DNA of 64,000 nucleotides from Tipula vernalis (Eukaryota > Arthropoda > Insecta > Diptera > Tipulidae): positions 85,350,311 through 85,414,310 of the forward strand of contig OY282560.1 of the NCBI GenBank assembly GCA_958295665.1. Reading direction: 5' to 3'. Both the position numbers and the translations under genes were made by a program. Of the stretch, positions 36,022 through 49,446 are shown piece after piece (position 1 is the first letter of the stretch; the number at the start of each line of letters is the position of its first letter). Under the pieces are notes generated by a model. That model made no database searches and had not been told where the DNA came from. It was given only the letters and a program-made list of their open reading frames with translations.

Positions 36022-37894
36022 ACCTGAACTATAGACCATAAATTCATAATAAAAAAACGAAAATCGGCAATTGTGCTCCGATTTCGATGATTGATGCCTC
36101 TATCAATAGGTGCTGAGACCTGTAATTGTCATGCAAACGGGCATTAAGATCGCTCGAATATTTCTACACATTTCTTAGAAAATTCAATTTTATGGAAAAT
36201 CACCTGAACTATAGACCATAAATTCATAATAAAAAAACGAAAATCGGCAATTGTGCTCCGATTTCGATGATTGATGCCTCTATCAATAGGTGCTGAGACC
36301 TGTAATTGTCATGACAACGGGCATTTAGATCGCTCGAATATTTCTACACATTTCTTAGAAAATTCAATTTTATGGAAAATCACCTGAACTATAGACCATA
36401 AATTCATAATAAAAAAACGAAAATCTGCAATTGTGCTCCGATTTCGATAATTGATGCCTCTATCAATAGGTGCTGAGACCTGTAATTGTCATGCCAACGG
36501 GCATTTAGATCGCTCGAATATTTCTACACATTTCGTAGAAAATTCAATTTTATGGAAAATCACCTGAACTATAGACCATGAATCCATAATAAAAAACGAA
36601 AATCTGCAATTGTGTTCCGATTTGGTTGATTGATGACTCTAGCAGTAGATCGCTCGAATATTTCTACACATTTCGTAGAAAATTCAATTTTATGGAAAAT
36701 CACCTGAACTATAGACCATAAATTCATAATAAAAAAACGAAAATCTGCAATTGTGCTCCGATTTCGATGATTGATGCCTCTATCAATAGGTGCTGAGACC
36801 TGTAATTGTCATGCCAACGGGCATTTAGATCGCTCGAATATTTCTACACATTTCGTAGAAAATTCAATTTTATGGAAAATCACCTGAACTATAGACCATG
36901 AATCCATAATAAAAAACGAAAATCTGCAATTGTGTTCCGATTTGGTTGATTGATGACTCTAGCAGTAGATCGCTCGAATATTTCTACACATTTCGTAGAA
37001 AATTCAATTTTATGGAAAATCACCTGAACTATAGACCATAAATTCATAATAAAAAAACGAAAATCGGCAATTGTGCTCCGATTTCGATGATTGATGCCTC
37101 TATCAATAGGTGCTGAGACCTGTAATTGTCATGCCAACGGGAATTTAGATCGCTCGAATATTTCTACACATTTCTTAGAAAATTCACTTTTATGGAAAAT
37201 CACCTGAACTATAGACCATAAATTCATAATAAAAAAACGAAAATCTGCAATTGTGCTCCGATTTCGATGATTGATGCCTCTATCAATAGGTGCTGAGACC
37301 TGTAATTGTCATGCCAACGGGCATTTAGATCGCTCGAATATTTCTACACATTTCGTAGAAAATTCAATTTTATGGAAAATCACCTGAACTATAGACCATA
37401 AATTCATAATAAAAAAACGAAAATCTGCAATTGTGCTCCGATTTCGATGATTGATGCCTCTATCAATAGGTGCTGAGACCTGTAATTGTCATGCCAACGG
37501 GCATTTAGATCGCTCGAATATTTCTACACATTTCGTAGAAAATTCAATTTTATGGAAAATCACCTGAACTATAGACCATGAATCCATAATAAAAAACGAA
37601 AATCTGCAATTGTGTTCCGATTTGGTTGATTGATGACTCTAGCAGTAGATCGCTCGAATATTTCTACACATTTCGTAGAAAATTCAATTTTATGGAAATC
37701 ACCTGAACTATAGACCATAAATTCATAATAAAAAAACGAAAATCTGCAATTGTGCTCCGATTTCGATGATTGATGCCTCTATCAATAGGTGCTGAGACCT
37801 GTAATTGTCATGCCAACGGGCATTTAGATCGCTCGAATATTTCTACACATTTCGTAGAAAATTCAATTTTATGGAAAATCACCTGAACTATAGA

Positions 37895-40800
37895 CAATAA
37901 ATTCATAATAAAAAAACGAAAATCTGCAATTGTGCTCCGATTTCGATGATTGATGCCTCTATCAATAGGTGCTGAGACCTGTAATTGTCATGCCAACGGG
38001 CATTTAGATCGCTCGAATATTTCTACACATTTCTTAGAAAATTCAATTTTATGGAAAATCACCTGAACTATAGACCATAAATTCATAATAAAAAAACGAA
38101 AATCTGCAATTGTGCTCCGATTTCGATAATTGATGCCTCTATCAATAGGTGCTGAGACCTGTAATTGTCATGCCAACGGGCATTTAGATCGCTCGAATAT
38201 TTCTATACATTTCGTAGAAAATTCAATTTTATGGAAAATCACCTGAACTATAGACCATAAATTCATAATAAAAAAACGAAAATCTGCAATTGTGCTCCGA
38301 TTTCGATGATTGATGCCTCTATCAATAGGTGCTGAGACCTGTAATTGTCATGCCAACGGGCATTTAGATCGCTCGAATATTTCTACACATTTCGTAGAAA
38401 ATTCAATTTTATGGAAAATCACCTGAACTATAGACAATAAATTCATAATAAAAAAACGAAAATCTGCAATTGTGCTCCGATTTCGATGATTGATGCCTCT
38501 ATCAATAGGTGCTGAGACCTGTAATTGTCATGCCAACGGGCATTTAGATCGCTCGAATATTTCTACACATTTCTTAGAAAATTCAATTTTATGGAAAATC
38601 ACCTGAACTATAGACCATAAATTCATAATAAAAAAACGAAAATCTGCAATTGTGCTCCGATTTCGATAATTGATGCCTCTATCAATAGGTGCTGAGACCT
38701 GTAATTGTCATGCCAACGGGCATTTAGATCGCTCGAATATTTCTATACATTTCGTAGAAAATTCAATTTTATGGAAAATCACCTGAACTATAGACCATAA
38801 ATTCATAATAAAAAAACGAAAATCTGCAATTGTGCTCCGATTTCGATGATTGATGCCTCTATCAATAGGTGCTGAGACCTGTAATTGTCATGCCAACGGG
38901 CATTTAGATCGCTCGAATATTTCTACACATTTCTTAGAAAATTCAATTTTATGGAAAATCACCTGAACTATAGACCATAAATTCATAATAAAAAAACGAA
39001 AATCTGCAATTGTGCTCCGATTTCGATGATTGATGCCTCTATCAATAGGTGCTGAGACCTGTAATTGTCATGCCAACGGGCATTTAGATCGCTCGAATAT
39101 TTCTACACAATTCGTAGAAAATTCAATTTTATGGAAAATCACCTGAACTATAGACCATAAATTCATAATAAAAAAACGAAAATCTGCAATTGTGCTCGGA
39201 TTTCGATGATTGATGCCTCTATCAATAGGTGCTGAGACCTGTAATTGTCATGTCAACGGGCATTTAGATCGCTCGAATATTTCTACACATTTCGTAGAAA
39301 ATTCAATTTTATGGAAAATCACCTGAACTATAGACCATAAATTCATAATAAAAAAACGAAAATCTGCAATTGTGCTCCGATTTCGATGATTGATGCCTCT
39401 ATCAATAGGTGCTGAGACCTGTAATTGTCATGCCAACGGTCATTTAGATCGCTCGAATATTTCTACACATTTCGTAGAAAATTCAATTTTATGGAAAATC
39501 ACCTGAACTATAGACCATAAATTCATAATAAAAAAACGAAAATCGGCAATTGTGTTCCGATTTCGATGATTGATGCCTCTATCAATAGGTGCTGAGACCT
39601 GTAATTGTCATGCCAACGGGCATTTAGATCGCTCGAATATTTCTACACATTTCGTAGAAAATTCAATTTTATGGAAAATCATCTGAACTATATACCATAA
39701 ATTCATAATAAAAAAACGAAAATCTGCAATTGTGCTCCGATTTCGATGATTGATGCCTCTATCAATAGGTGCTGAGACCTGTAATTGTCATGCCAACGGG
39801 CATTTAGATCGCTCGAATATTTCTACACATTTCGTAGAAAATTCAATTTTATGGAAAATCACCTGAACTATAGACCATGAATCCATAATAAAAAACGAAA
39901 ATCTGCAATTGTGTTCCGATTTGGTTGATTGATGACTCTAGCAGTAGATCGCTCGAATATTTCTACACATTTCGTAGAAAATTCAATTTTATGGAAAATC
40001 ACCTGAACTATAGACCATAAATTCATAATAAAAAAACGAAAATCTGCAATTGTGCTCCGATTTCGATGATTGATGCCTCTATCAATAGGTGCTGAGACCT
40101 GTAATTGTCATGCCAACGGGCATTTAGATCGCTCGAATATTTCTACACATTTCGTAGAAAATTCAATTTTATGGAAAATCACCTGAACTATAGACCATGA
40201 ATCCATAATAAAAAACGAAAATCTGCAATTGTGTTCCGATTTGGTTGATTGATGACTCTAGCAGTAGATCGCTCGAATATTTCTACACATTTCGTAGAAA
40301 ATTCAATTTTATGGAAATCACCTGAACTATAGACCATAAATTCATAATAAAAAAACGAAAATCTGCAATTGTGCTCCGATTTCGATAATTGATGCCTCTA
40401 TCAATAGGTGCTGAGACCTGTAATTGTCATGCCAACGGGCATTTAGATCGCTCGAATATTTCTATACATTTCGTAGAAAATTCAATTTTATGGAAAATCA
40501 CCTGAACTATAGACCATAAATTCATAATAAAAAAACGAAAATCTGCAATTGTGCTCCGATTTCGATGATTGATGCCTCTATCAATAGGTGCTGAGACCTG
40601 TAATTGTCATGCCAACGGGCATTTAGATCGCTCGAATATTTCTACACATTTCGTAGAAAATTCAATTTTATGGAAAATCACCTGAACTATAGACAATAAA
40701 TTCATAATAAAAAAACGAAAATCTGCAATTGTGCTCCGATTTCGATGATTGATGCCTCTATCAATAGGTGCTGAGACCTGTAATTGTCATGCCAACGGGC

Positions 40801-42119
40801 ATTTAGATCGCTCGAATATTTCTACACATTTCTTAGAAAATTCAATTTTATGGAAAATCACCTGAACTATAGACCATAAATTCATAATAAAAAAACGAAA
40901 ATCTGCAATTGTGCTCCGATTTCGATAATTGATGCCTCTATCAATAGGTGCTGAGACCTGTAATTGTCATGCCAACGGGCATTTAGATCGCTCGAATATT
41001 TCTATACATTTCGTAGAAAATTCAATTTTATGGAAAATCACCTGAACTATAGACCATAAATTCATAATAAAAAAACGAAAATCTGCAATTGTGCTCCGAT
41101 TTCGATGATTGATGCCTCTATCAATAGGTGCTGAGACCTGTAATTGTCATGCCAACGGGCATTTAGATCGCTCGAATATTTCTACACATTTCTTAGAAAA
41201 TTCAATTTTATGGAAAATCACCTGAACTATAGACCATAAATTCATAATAAAAAAACGAAAATCTGCAATTGTGCTCCGATTTCGATGATTGATGCCTCTA
41301 TCAATAGGTGCTGAGACCTGTAATTGTCATGCCAACGGGCATTTAGATCGCTCGAATATTTCTACACAATTCGTAGAAAATTCAATTTTATGGAAAATCA
41401 CCTGAACTATAGACCATAAATTCATAATAAAAAAACGAAAATCTGCAATTGTGCTCGGATTTCGATGATTGATGCCTCTATCAATAGGTGCTGAGACCTG
41501 TAATTGTCATGCCAACGGGCATTTAGATCGCTCGAATATTTCTACACATTTCGTAGAAAATTCAATTTTATGGAAAATCACCTGAACTATAGACCATAAA
41601 TTCATAATAAAAAAACGAAAATCTGCAATTGTGCTCCGATTTCGATGATTGATGCCTCTATCAATAGGTGCTGAGACCTGTAATTGTCATGCCAACGGTC
41701 ATTTAGATCGCTCGAATATTTCTACACATTTCGTAGAAAATTCAATTTTATGGAAAATCACCTGAACTATAGACCATAAATTCATAATAAAAAAACGAAA
41801 ATCGGCAATTGTGTTCCGATTTCGATGATTGATGCCTCTATCAATAGGTGCTGAGACCTGTAATTGTCATGCCAACGGGCATTTAGATCGCTCGAATATT
41901 TCTACACATTTCGTAGAAAATTCAATTTTATGGAAAATCACCTGAACTATATACCATAAATTCATAATAAAAAAACGAAAATCTGCAATTGTGCTCCGAT
42001 TTCGATGATTGATGCCTCTATCAATAGGTGCTGAGACCTGTAATTATCATGCCAACGGGCATTTAGATCGCTCGAATATTTCTACACATTTCGTAGAAAA
42101 TTCAATTTTATGGAAAATC
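37895..42119. repeat. Imperfect higher-order repeats sharing a 1006-bp marker series
   Basis: An ordered series of variant monomers (AGACAATAAA, then GATAATTG with TATACATT, then CACAATTCG, GCTCGGATT, AACGGTCATT) spans 1006 bp from 38434 to 39440 and again from 40693 to 41699. The same series with the same spacing lies at 9711-10717. AACGGTCATT and the S starts at 39861 and 42120 are both 2259 bp apart (11 L + 2 S minus a base). The following S positions do not match, so the repeat is imperfect. Confidence 0.8.
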
Positions 42120-44919
42120 ACCTGAACTATAGACCATGAATCCATAATAAAAAACGAAAATCTGCAATTGTGTTCCGATTTGGTTGATTGATGACTCTAG
42201 CAGTAGATCGCTCGAATATTTCTACACATTTCGTAGAAAATTCAATTTTATGGAAAATCACCTGAACTATAGACCATAAATTCATAATAAAAAAACGAAA
42301 ATCGGCAATTGTGCTCCGATTTCGATGATTGATGCCTCTATCAATAGGTGCTGAGACCTGTAATTGTCATGCCAATGGGAATTTAGATCGCTCGAATATT
42401 TCTACACATTTCTTAGAAAATTCACTTTTATGGAAAATCACCTGAACTATAGACCATAAATTCATAATAAAAAAACGAAAATCTGCAATTGTGCTCCGAT
42501 TTCGATGATTGATGCCTCTATCAATAGGTGCTGAGACCTGTAATTGTCATGCCAACGGGCATTTAGATCGCTCGAATATTTCTACACATTTCGTAGAAAA
42601 TTCAATTTTATGGAAAATCACCTGAACTATAGACCATAAATTCATAATAAAAAAACGAAAATCTGCAATTGTGCTCCGATTTCGATGATTGATGCCTCTA
42701 TCAATAGGTGCTGAGACCTGTAATTGTCATGCCAACGGGCATTTAGATCGCTCGAATATTTCTACACATTTCGTAGAAAATTCAATTTTATGGAAAATCA
42801 CCTGAACTATAGACCATGAATCCATAATAAAAAACGAAAATCTGCAATTGTGTTCCGATTTGGTTGATTGATGACTCTAGCAGTAGATCGCTCGAATATT
42901 TCTACACATTTCTTAGAAAATTCAATTTTATGGAAAATCACCTGAACTATAGACAATAAATTCATAATAAAAAAACGAAAATCTGCAATTGTGCTCCGAT
43001 TTCGATGATTGATGCCTCTATCAATAGGTGCTGAGACCTGTAATTGTCATGCCAACGGGCATTTAGATCGCTCGAATATTTCTACACATTTCTTAGAAAA
43101 TTCAATTTTATGGAAAATCACCTGAACTATAGACCATAAATTCATAATAAAAAAACGAAAATCTGCAATTGTGCTCCGATTTCGATAATTGATGCCTCTA
43201 TCAATAGGTGCTGAGACCTGTAATTGTCATGCCAATGGGCATTTAGATCGCTCGAATATTTCTATACATTTCGTAGAAAATTCAATTTTATGGAAAATCA
43301 CCTGAACTATAGACCATAAATTCATAATAAAAAAACGAAAATCTGCAATTGTGCTCCGATTTCGATGATTGATGCCTCTATCAATAGGTGCTGAGACCTG
43401 TAATTGTCATGCCAACGGGCATTTAGATCGCTCGAATATTTCTACACATTTCGTAGAAAATTCAATTTTATGGAAAATCACCTGAACTATAGACCATAAA
43501 TTCATAATAAAAAAACGAAAATCTGCAATTGTGCTCCGATTTCGATGATTGATGCCTCTATCAATAGGTGCTGAGACCTGTAATTGTCATGCCAACGGGC
43601 ATTTAGATCGCTCGAATATTTCTACACATTTCGTAGAAAATTCAATTTTATGGAAAATCACCTGAACTATAGACCATAAATTCATAATAAAAAAACGAAA
43701 ATCTGCAATTGTGCTCCGATTTCGATGATTGATGCCTCTATCAATAGGTGCTGAGACCTGTAATTGTCATGCCAACGGGCATTTAGATCGCTCGAATATT
43801 TCTACACAATTCGTAGAAAATTCAATTTTATGGAAAATCACCTGAACTATAGACCATAAATTCATAATAAAAAAACGAAAATCTGCAATTGTGCTCGGAT
43901 TTCGATGATTGATGCCTCTATCAATAGGTGCTGAGACCTGTAATTGTCATGCCAACGGGCATTTAGATCGCTCGAATATTTCTACACATTTCGTAGAAAA
44001 TTCAATTTTATGGAAAATCACCTGAACTATAGACCATAAATTCATAATAAAAAAACGAAAATCTGCAATTGTGCTCCGATTTCGATGATTGATGCCTCTA
44101 TCAATAGGTGCTGAGACCTGTAATTGTCATGCCAACGGGCATTTAGATCGCTCGAATATTTCTACACATTTCGTAGAAAATTCAATTTTATGGAAAATCA
44201 CCTGAACTATAGACCATAAATTCATAATAAAAAAACGAAAATCTGCAATTGTGCTCCGATTTCGATGATTGATGCCTCTATCAATGGGTGCTGAGACCTG
44301 TAATTGTCATGCCAAAGGGCACTTAGATCGCTCGAATATTTCTACACATTTCTTAGAAAATTCAATTTTATGGAAAATCACCTGAACTATAGACCATAAA
44401 TTCATAATAAAAAAACGAAAATCTGCAATTGTGCTCCGATTTCGATGATTGATGCCTCTATCAATAGGTGCTGAGACCTGTAATTGTCATGCCAACTGGC
44501 ATTTAGATCGCTCGAATATTTCTACACATTTCGTAGAAAATTCAATTTTATGGAAAATCACCTGAACTATAGACCATAAATTCATAATAAAAAAACGAAA
44601 ATCTGCAATTGTGCTCCGATTTCGATGATTGATGCCTCTATCAATAGGTGCTGAGACCTGTAATTGTCATGCCAACGGGCATTTAGATCGCTCGAATATT
44701 TCTACACATTTCTTAGAAAATTCAGTTTTATGGAAAATCACCTGAACTATAGACCATAAATTCATAATAAAAAAACGAAAATCTGCAATTGTGCTCCGAT
44801 TTCGATGATTGATGCCTCTATCAATAGGTGCTGAGACCTGTAATTGTCATGCCAACGGGCATTTAGATCGCTCGAATATTTCTACACATTTCGTAGAAAA
44901 TTCAATTTTATGGAAAATC

Positions 44920-45120
44920 ACCTGAACCATAAATTCATCATTTCATTCGACCATAAATTCATAATAAAAAAACGAAAATCTGCAATTGTGCTCCGATTTC
45001 GATGATTGATGCCTCTATCAATAGGTGCTGAGACCTGTAATTGTCATGCCAACGGGCATTTAGATCGCTCGAATATTTCTACACATTTCGTAGAAAATTC
45101 AATTTTATGGAAAATCACCT
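44920..45120. repeat. Rearranged L monomer with partial internal duplication
   Basis: After CCTGAACC the unit has ACCATAAATTCAT twice, at 44926-44938 and 44950-44962, separated by CATTTCATTCG. The ATTTCATTCG insert is not satellite consensus. The unit is a slippage or end-joining scar. Confidence 0.75.
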
Positions 45121-45657
45121 GAACTATAGACCATAAATTCATAATAAAAAAACGAAAATCGGCAATTGTGCTCCGATTTCGATGATTGATGCCTCTATCA
45201 ATAGGTGCTGAGACCTGTAATTGTCATGCCAACGGGCATTTAGATCGCTCGAATATTTCTACACATTTCGTAGAAAATTCAATTTTATGGAAAATCACCT
45301 GATAGACCATAAATTCATAATAAAAAAACGAAAATCTGCAATTGTGCTCCGATTTCGATGATTGATGCCTCTATCAATAGGTGCTGAGACCTGTAATTGT
45401 CATGACAACGGGCATTTAGATCGCTCGAATATTTCTACACATTTCGTAGAAAATTCAATTTTATGGAAAATCACCTGAACTATAGACCATAAATTCATAA
45501 TAAAAAAACGAAAATCTGCAATTGTGCTCCGATTTCGATGATTGATGCCTCTATCAATAGGTGCTGAGACCTGTAATTGTCATGCCAACGGGCATTTAGA
45601 TCGCTCGAATATTTCTACACATTTCGTAGAAAATTCAATTTTATGGAAAATAACCTG

Positions 45658-45670
45658 AACTATAGACCAT
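45658..45670. repeat. Left 13-bp target duplication of the second insertion
   Basis: AACTATAGACCAT here is repeated at 46432-46444. It occurs once in an undisturbed monomer, so it duplicated on insertion. The length suits target-primed reverse transcription. Confidence 0.88.
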
Positions 45671-45690
45671 TTATTATTATTATTATTATT
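45671..45690. repeat. (TTA)n microsatellite, 3' tail of the minus-strand insertion
   Basis: Six TTA units plus TT lie directly against the target duplication and are followed by G7. As a tail on the minus strand it reads (AAT)n, and it is the main clue to the insertion's orientation. Confidence 0.85.
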
Positions 45691-45758
45691 GGGGGGGCCA
45701 TGCGGGCGATCAGCCACTTCGCACTGCGACCTAAAAGATCTATTGTGCTGGCCCCTGC

Positions 45759-46112
45759 TTAATTATCCGTCCAGTCAATATTCAGGTTCTTAATGAACCT
45801 GACAATACTGCCTCCCGGTACATGATACATACTATCTGGGCATATTGCTCTCCCTCCTAGATGTTTACTACAGCATGTAGTTCCGCTAGAAAGACGGTAG
45901 CATTGGAGCTCAAGGACCTCGAGAGGGTTGTGCCACTCCCGTATATTCCTACTCCTGCCCCGTATTCCGTTTGATTTTACTCTTACGAGTTGCTGGGAAT
46001 TGCAAATCACCTGTAGGTCACCCAGCTTTACTACAGGAAGGCTAAAAATAAAACTGGAGGGTGCCTGGTATCCAGAGTCCGCATATTTTGGGCTGATTAA
46101 CCTATCAGTCAT
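45759..46112 (-). CDS. Doubtful 117-codon open frame within the second insertion
   Basis: ATG to stop on the minus strand, beginning MTDRLISPKY and ending NLNIDWTDN. An in-frame TGA lies immediately before the ATG, so the frame does not extend further upstream. I recognise no LINE domain; one Cys-rich stretch (TTCCSKHLGGRAIC) does not match a zinc knuckle. It may be a chance frame in a 3' untranslated region or the decayed end of an ORF2. Confidence 0.2.
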   Translation of the reverse strand: MTDRLISPKYADSGYQAPSSFIFSLPVVKLGDLQVICNSQQLVRVKSNGIRGRSRNIREWHNPLEVLELQCYRLSSGTTCCSKHLGGRAICPDSMYHVPGGSIVRFIKNLNIDWTDN

Positions 46113-46192
46113 TCATCTTTCGGCATATGCTGTTCCACCTTAGATTAGGGTTTTTTGTCAAGGTTTTCTCCTTCAGCGCCGTACTTTGGCCT

Positions 46193-46225
46193 GTGCCAAA
46201 TGGCCTAAAATGTGCCAAGTGGCCT
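46193..46225. repeat. Short direct repeat inside the second insertion
   Basis: GTGCCAAATGGCCT and GTGCCAAGTGGCCT lie 19 bp apart with one difference. This is a minor slippage-type duplication with no known role. Confidence 0.6.
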
Positions 46226-46431
46226 TAGTTACCAGTGGTTGCCACGAGGAGGCAGTACGTACACTTGCGAATTGTGCACAGGTTACCCCTTACACAATTG
46301 TACCCATCACGCAGCTGCCTAATGACAAGACCAGAACAGCTCACGTGATGTGCACCCTACTGGAAGGTTACGGAGCTGGTAGATTAATCTACTCAACTTT
46401 GATCCCCCCCTCCAATAGACGCCAAACCACC

Positions 46432-46444
46432 AACTATAGACCAT
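46432..46444. repeat. Right 13-bp target duplication of the second insertion
   Basis: AACTATAGACCAT repeats 45658-45670, and the satellite resumes in register with AAATTCATAAT. The base before the duplication differs on each side (G left, C right), fixing the length at 13. Confidence 0.88.
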
Positions 46445-46453
46445 AAATTCATA

Positions 46454-46455
<2 letters not shown>

Positions 46456-46485
<30 letters not shown>
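46456..46485. repeat. Expanded A30 tract in a satellite monomer
   Basis: The monomer's normal A7 tract is 30 A here, eleven bases after the right target duplication. No other monomer in the window has a similar expansion; others vary between about five and eight. The closeness to the insertion suggests a linked event or local slippage. Confidence 0.88.
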
Positions 46486-46486
<1 letters not shown>

Positions 46487-46988
46487 GAAAATCTGCAATT
46501 GTGCTCCGATTTCGATGATTGATGCCTCTATCAATAGGTGCTGAGACAGGTAATTGTCATGCCAACAGGCATTTAGATCGCTCGAATATTTCTACACATT
46601 TCTTAGAAAATTCAATTTTATGGAAAATCACCTGAACTATAGACCATAAATTCATAATAAAAAAACGAAAATCTGCAATTGTGCTCCGATTTCGATGATT
46701 GATGCCTCTATCAATAGGTGCTGAGACCTGTAATTGTCATGCCAACGGGCATTTAGATCGCTCGAATATTTCTACACATTTCGTAGAAAATTCAATTTTA
46801 TGGAAAATCACCTGAACTATAGACCATAAATTCATAATAAAAAACGAAAATTTGCAATTGTGCTCCGATTTCGATGATTGATGCCTCTATCAATAGGTGC
46901 TGAGACCTGTAATTGTCATGCCAACGGGCATTTAGATCGCTCGAATATTTCTACACATTTCTTAGAAAATTCAATTTTATGGAAAATC

Positions 46989-47111
46989 ACCTGAACTATA
47001 GACCATAAATTCATAATAAAAAAACGAAAATCTGCAATTGTGCTCCGATTTCGATGATTGATGCCTCTATCAATAGGTGCTGAGACCTGTAATTCAATTT
47101 TATGGAAAATC
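46989..47111. repeat. Deleted L monomer (123 bp)
   Basis: The unit runs to CTGTAATT and jumps directly to CAATTTTATGG, losing 57 bp. AATT lies at both ends of the lost segment, so this is a microhomology deletion. The next unit is an S monomer with an L-like ACCATAAATCC start. Confidence 0.85.
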
Positions 47112-49190
47112 ACCTGAACTATAGACCATAAATCCATAATAAAAAACGAAAATCTGCAATTGTGTTCCGATTTGGTTGATTGATGACTCTAGCAGTAGAT
47201 CGCTCGAATATTTCTACACATTTCGTAGAAAATTCAATTTTATGGAAAATCACCTGAACTATAGACCATAAATTCATAATAAAAAAACGAAAATCTGCAG
47301 TTGTGCTCCGATTTCGATGATTGATGCCTCTATCAATAGGTGCTGAGACCTGTAATTGTCATGCCAACGGGCATTTAGATCGCTCGAATATTTCTACACA
47401 TTTCGTAGAAAATTCAATTTTATGGAAAATCACCTGAACTATAGACCATAAATTCATAATAAAAAAACGAAAATCGGCAATTGTGCTCCGATTTCGATGA
47501 TTGATGCCTCTATCAATAGGTGCTGAGACCTGTAATTGTCATGCCAACGGGCATTTAGATCGCTCGAATATTTCTACACATTTCGTAGACAATTCAATTT
47601 TATGGAAAATCACCTGAACTATAGACCATAAATTCATAATAAAAAAACGAAAATCGGCAATTGTGCTCCGATTTCGATGATTGATGCCTCTATCAATAGG
47701 TGCTGAGACCTGTAATTGTCATGCCAACAGGCATTTAGATCGCTCGAATATTTCTACACATTTCTTAGAAAATTCAATTTTATGGAAAATCACCTGAACT
47801 ATAGACCATAAATTCATAATAAAAAAACGAAAATCTGCAATTGTGCTCCGATTTCGATGATTGATGCCTCTATCAATAGGTGCTGAGACCTGTAATTGTC
47901 ATGCCAACGGGCATTTAGATCGCTCGAATATTTCTACACATTTCGTAGAAAATTCAATTTTATGGAAAATCACCTGAACTATAGACCATAAATTCATAAT
48001 AAAAAAACGAAAATCGGCAATTGTGCTCCGATTTCGATGATTGATGCCTCTATCAATAGGTGCTGAGACCTGTAATTGTCATGCCAACGGGCATTTAGAT
48101 CGCTCGAATATTTCTACACATTTCGTAGAAAATTCAATTTTATGGAAAATCACCTGAACTATAGACCATAAATTCATAATAAAAAACGAAAATTTGCAAT
48201 TGTGCTCCGATTTCGATGATTGATGCCTCTATCAATAGGTGCTGAGACCTGTAATTGTCATGCCAACGGGCATTTAGATCGCTCGAATATTTCTACACAT
48301 TTCTTAGAAAATTCAATTTTATGGAAAATCACCTGAACTATAGACCATAAATTCATAATAAAAAAACGAAAATCTGCAATTGTGCTCCGATTTCGATGAT
48401 TGATGCCTCTATCAATAGGTGCTGAGACCTGTAATTGTCATGCCAACGGGCATTTAGATCGCTCGAATATTTCTACACATTTCGTAGAAAATTCAATTTT
48501 ATGGAAAATCACCTGAACTATAGACCATAAATTCATAATAAAAAAACGAAAATCGGCAATTGTGCTCCGATTTCGATGATTGATGCCTCTATCAATAGGT
48601 GCTGAGACCTGTAATTGTCATGCCAACTGGCATTTAGATCGCTCGAATATTTCTACATATTTCGTAGAAAATTCAATTTTATGGAAAATCACCTGAACTA
48701 TAGACCATAAATCCATAATAAAAAACGAAAATCTGCAATTGTGTTCCGATTTGGTTGATTGATGACTCTAGCAGTAGATCGCTCGAATATTTCTACACAT
48801 TTCGTAGAAAATTCAATTTTATGGAAAATCACCTGAACTATAGACCATAAATTCATAATAAAAAAACGAAAATCGGCAATTGTGCTCCGATTTCGATGAT
48901 TGATGCCTCTATCAATAGGTGCTGAGACCTGTAATTGTCATGCCAACGGGCATTTAGATCGCTCGAATATTTCTACACATTTCGTAGAAAATTCAATTTT
49001 ATGGAAAATCACCTGAACTATAGACCATAAATTCATAATAAAAAAACGAAAATCTGCAATTGTGCTCCGATTTCGATGATTGATGCCTCTATCAATAGGT
49101 GCTGAGACCTGTAATTGTCATGCCAACGGGCATTTAGATCGCTCGAATATTTCTACACATTTCTTAGAAAATTCAATTTTATGGAAAATC

Positions 49191-49446
49191 ACCTGAACTA
49201 TAGACCATAAATTCATAATAAAAAAACGAAAATCTGCAATTGTGCTCCGATTTCGATAATTGATGCCTCTATCAATAGGTGCTGAGACCTGTAATTGTCA
49301 TGCCAACGGGCATTTAGATCGCTCGAATCCATAATAAAAAACGAAAATCTGCAATTGTGTTCCGATTTGGTTGATTGATGACTCTAGCAGTAGATCGCTC
49401 GAATATTTCTACACATTTCGTAGAAAATTCAATTTTATGGAAAATC
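49191..49446. repeat. L-S fusion across a 64-bp deletion
   Basis: An L unit reaches GATCGCTCGAAT and continues as CCATAATAAAAAACG of an S monomer. Together they span 256 bp instead of 320. GAAT occurs in both parents at the breakpoint (CTCGAATATT and CATGAATCC), indicating a microhomology join. Confidence 0.85.

Larger units (their letters stand above)
23809..45670. repeat. Satellite array, middle block
   Basis: The array continues in the same orientation. From 23809 to about 32008 it consists only of L monomers. S monomers then start near 32009, 32509, 36562, 36882, 37562, 39861, 40181, 42120 and 42800. A hybrid monomer is at 35881. Four monomers lacking ACTA (CACCTGATAGACC) start near 30393, 33729, 35525 and 45297. 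The block ends in the 13-bp duplication of the second insertion. No genes were found; open frames are accidental. Confidence 0.97.
45671..46431 (-). mobile_element. Truncated non-LTR retrotransposon-like insertion, minus strand (761 bp)
   Basis: This non-satellite, visibly more GC-rich segment is flanked by a 13-bp direct duplication. Its left end is (TTA)6TT next to G7, so read on the minus strand the insertion ends in an (AAT)n tail. Such tails are known from several LINE groups, including I-like elements. The opposite end (minus-strand 5' end) shows no LTR or terminal inverted repeat. It does contain C7 (46404-46410), which mirrors the G7 near the other end. The duplication, simple-repeat tail and lack of inverted repeats favour a 5'-truncated LINE 3' region. 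I recognise no reverse transcriptase or endonuclease motif, so the family is open and a non-autonomous element is possible. Confidence 0.65.

Noticed and set aside
35808..36047. 79-codon minus-strand frame in the satellite
   Set aside because: It is open only because a hybrid L/S monomer shifts the phase of repeat-derived sequence. The same peptide appears twice in it.
46186..46446. 86-codon plus-strand frame in the second insertion
   Set aside because: It runs out into satellite sequence, lies opposite the inferred orientation and has no recognised motif.
46916..47137. 73-codon minus-strand frame in the satellite
   Set aside because: It is created by the 57-bp deletion monomer and made entirely of satellite-encoded residues.
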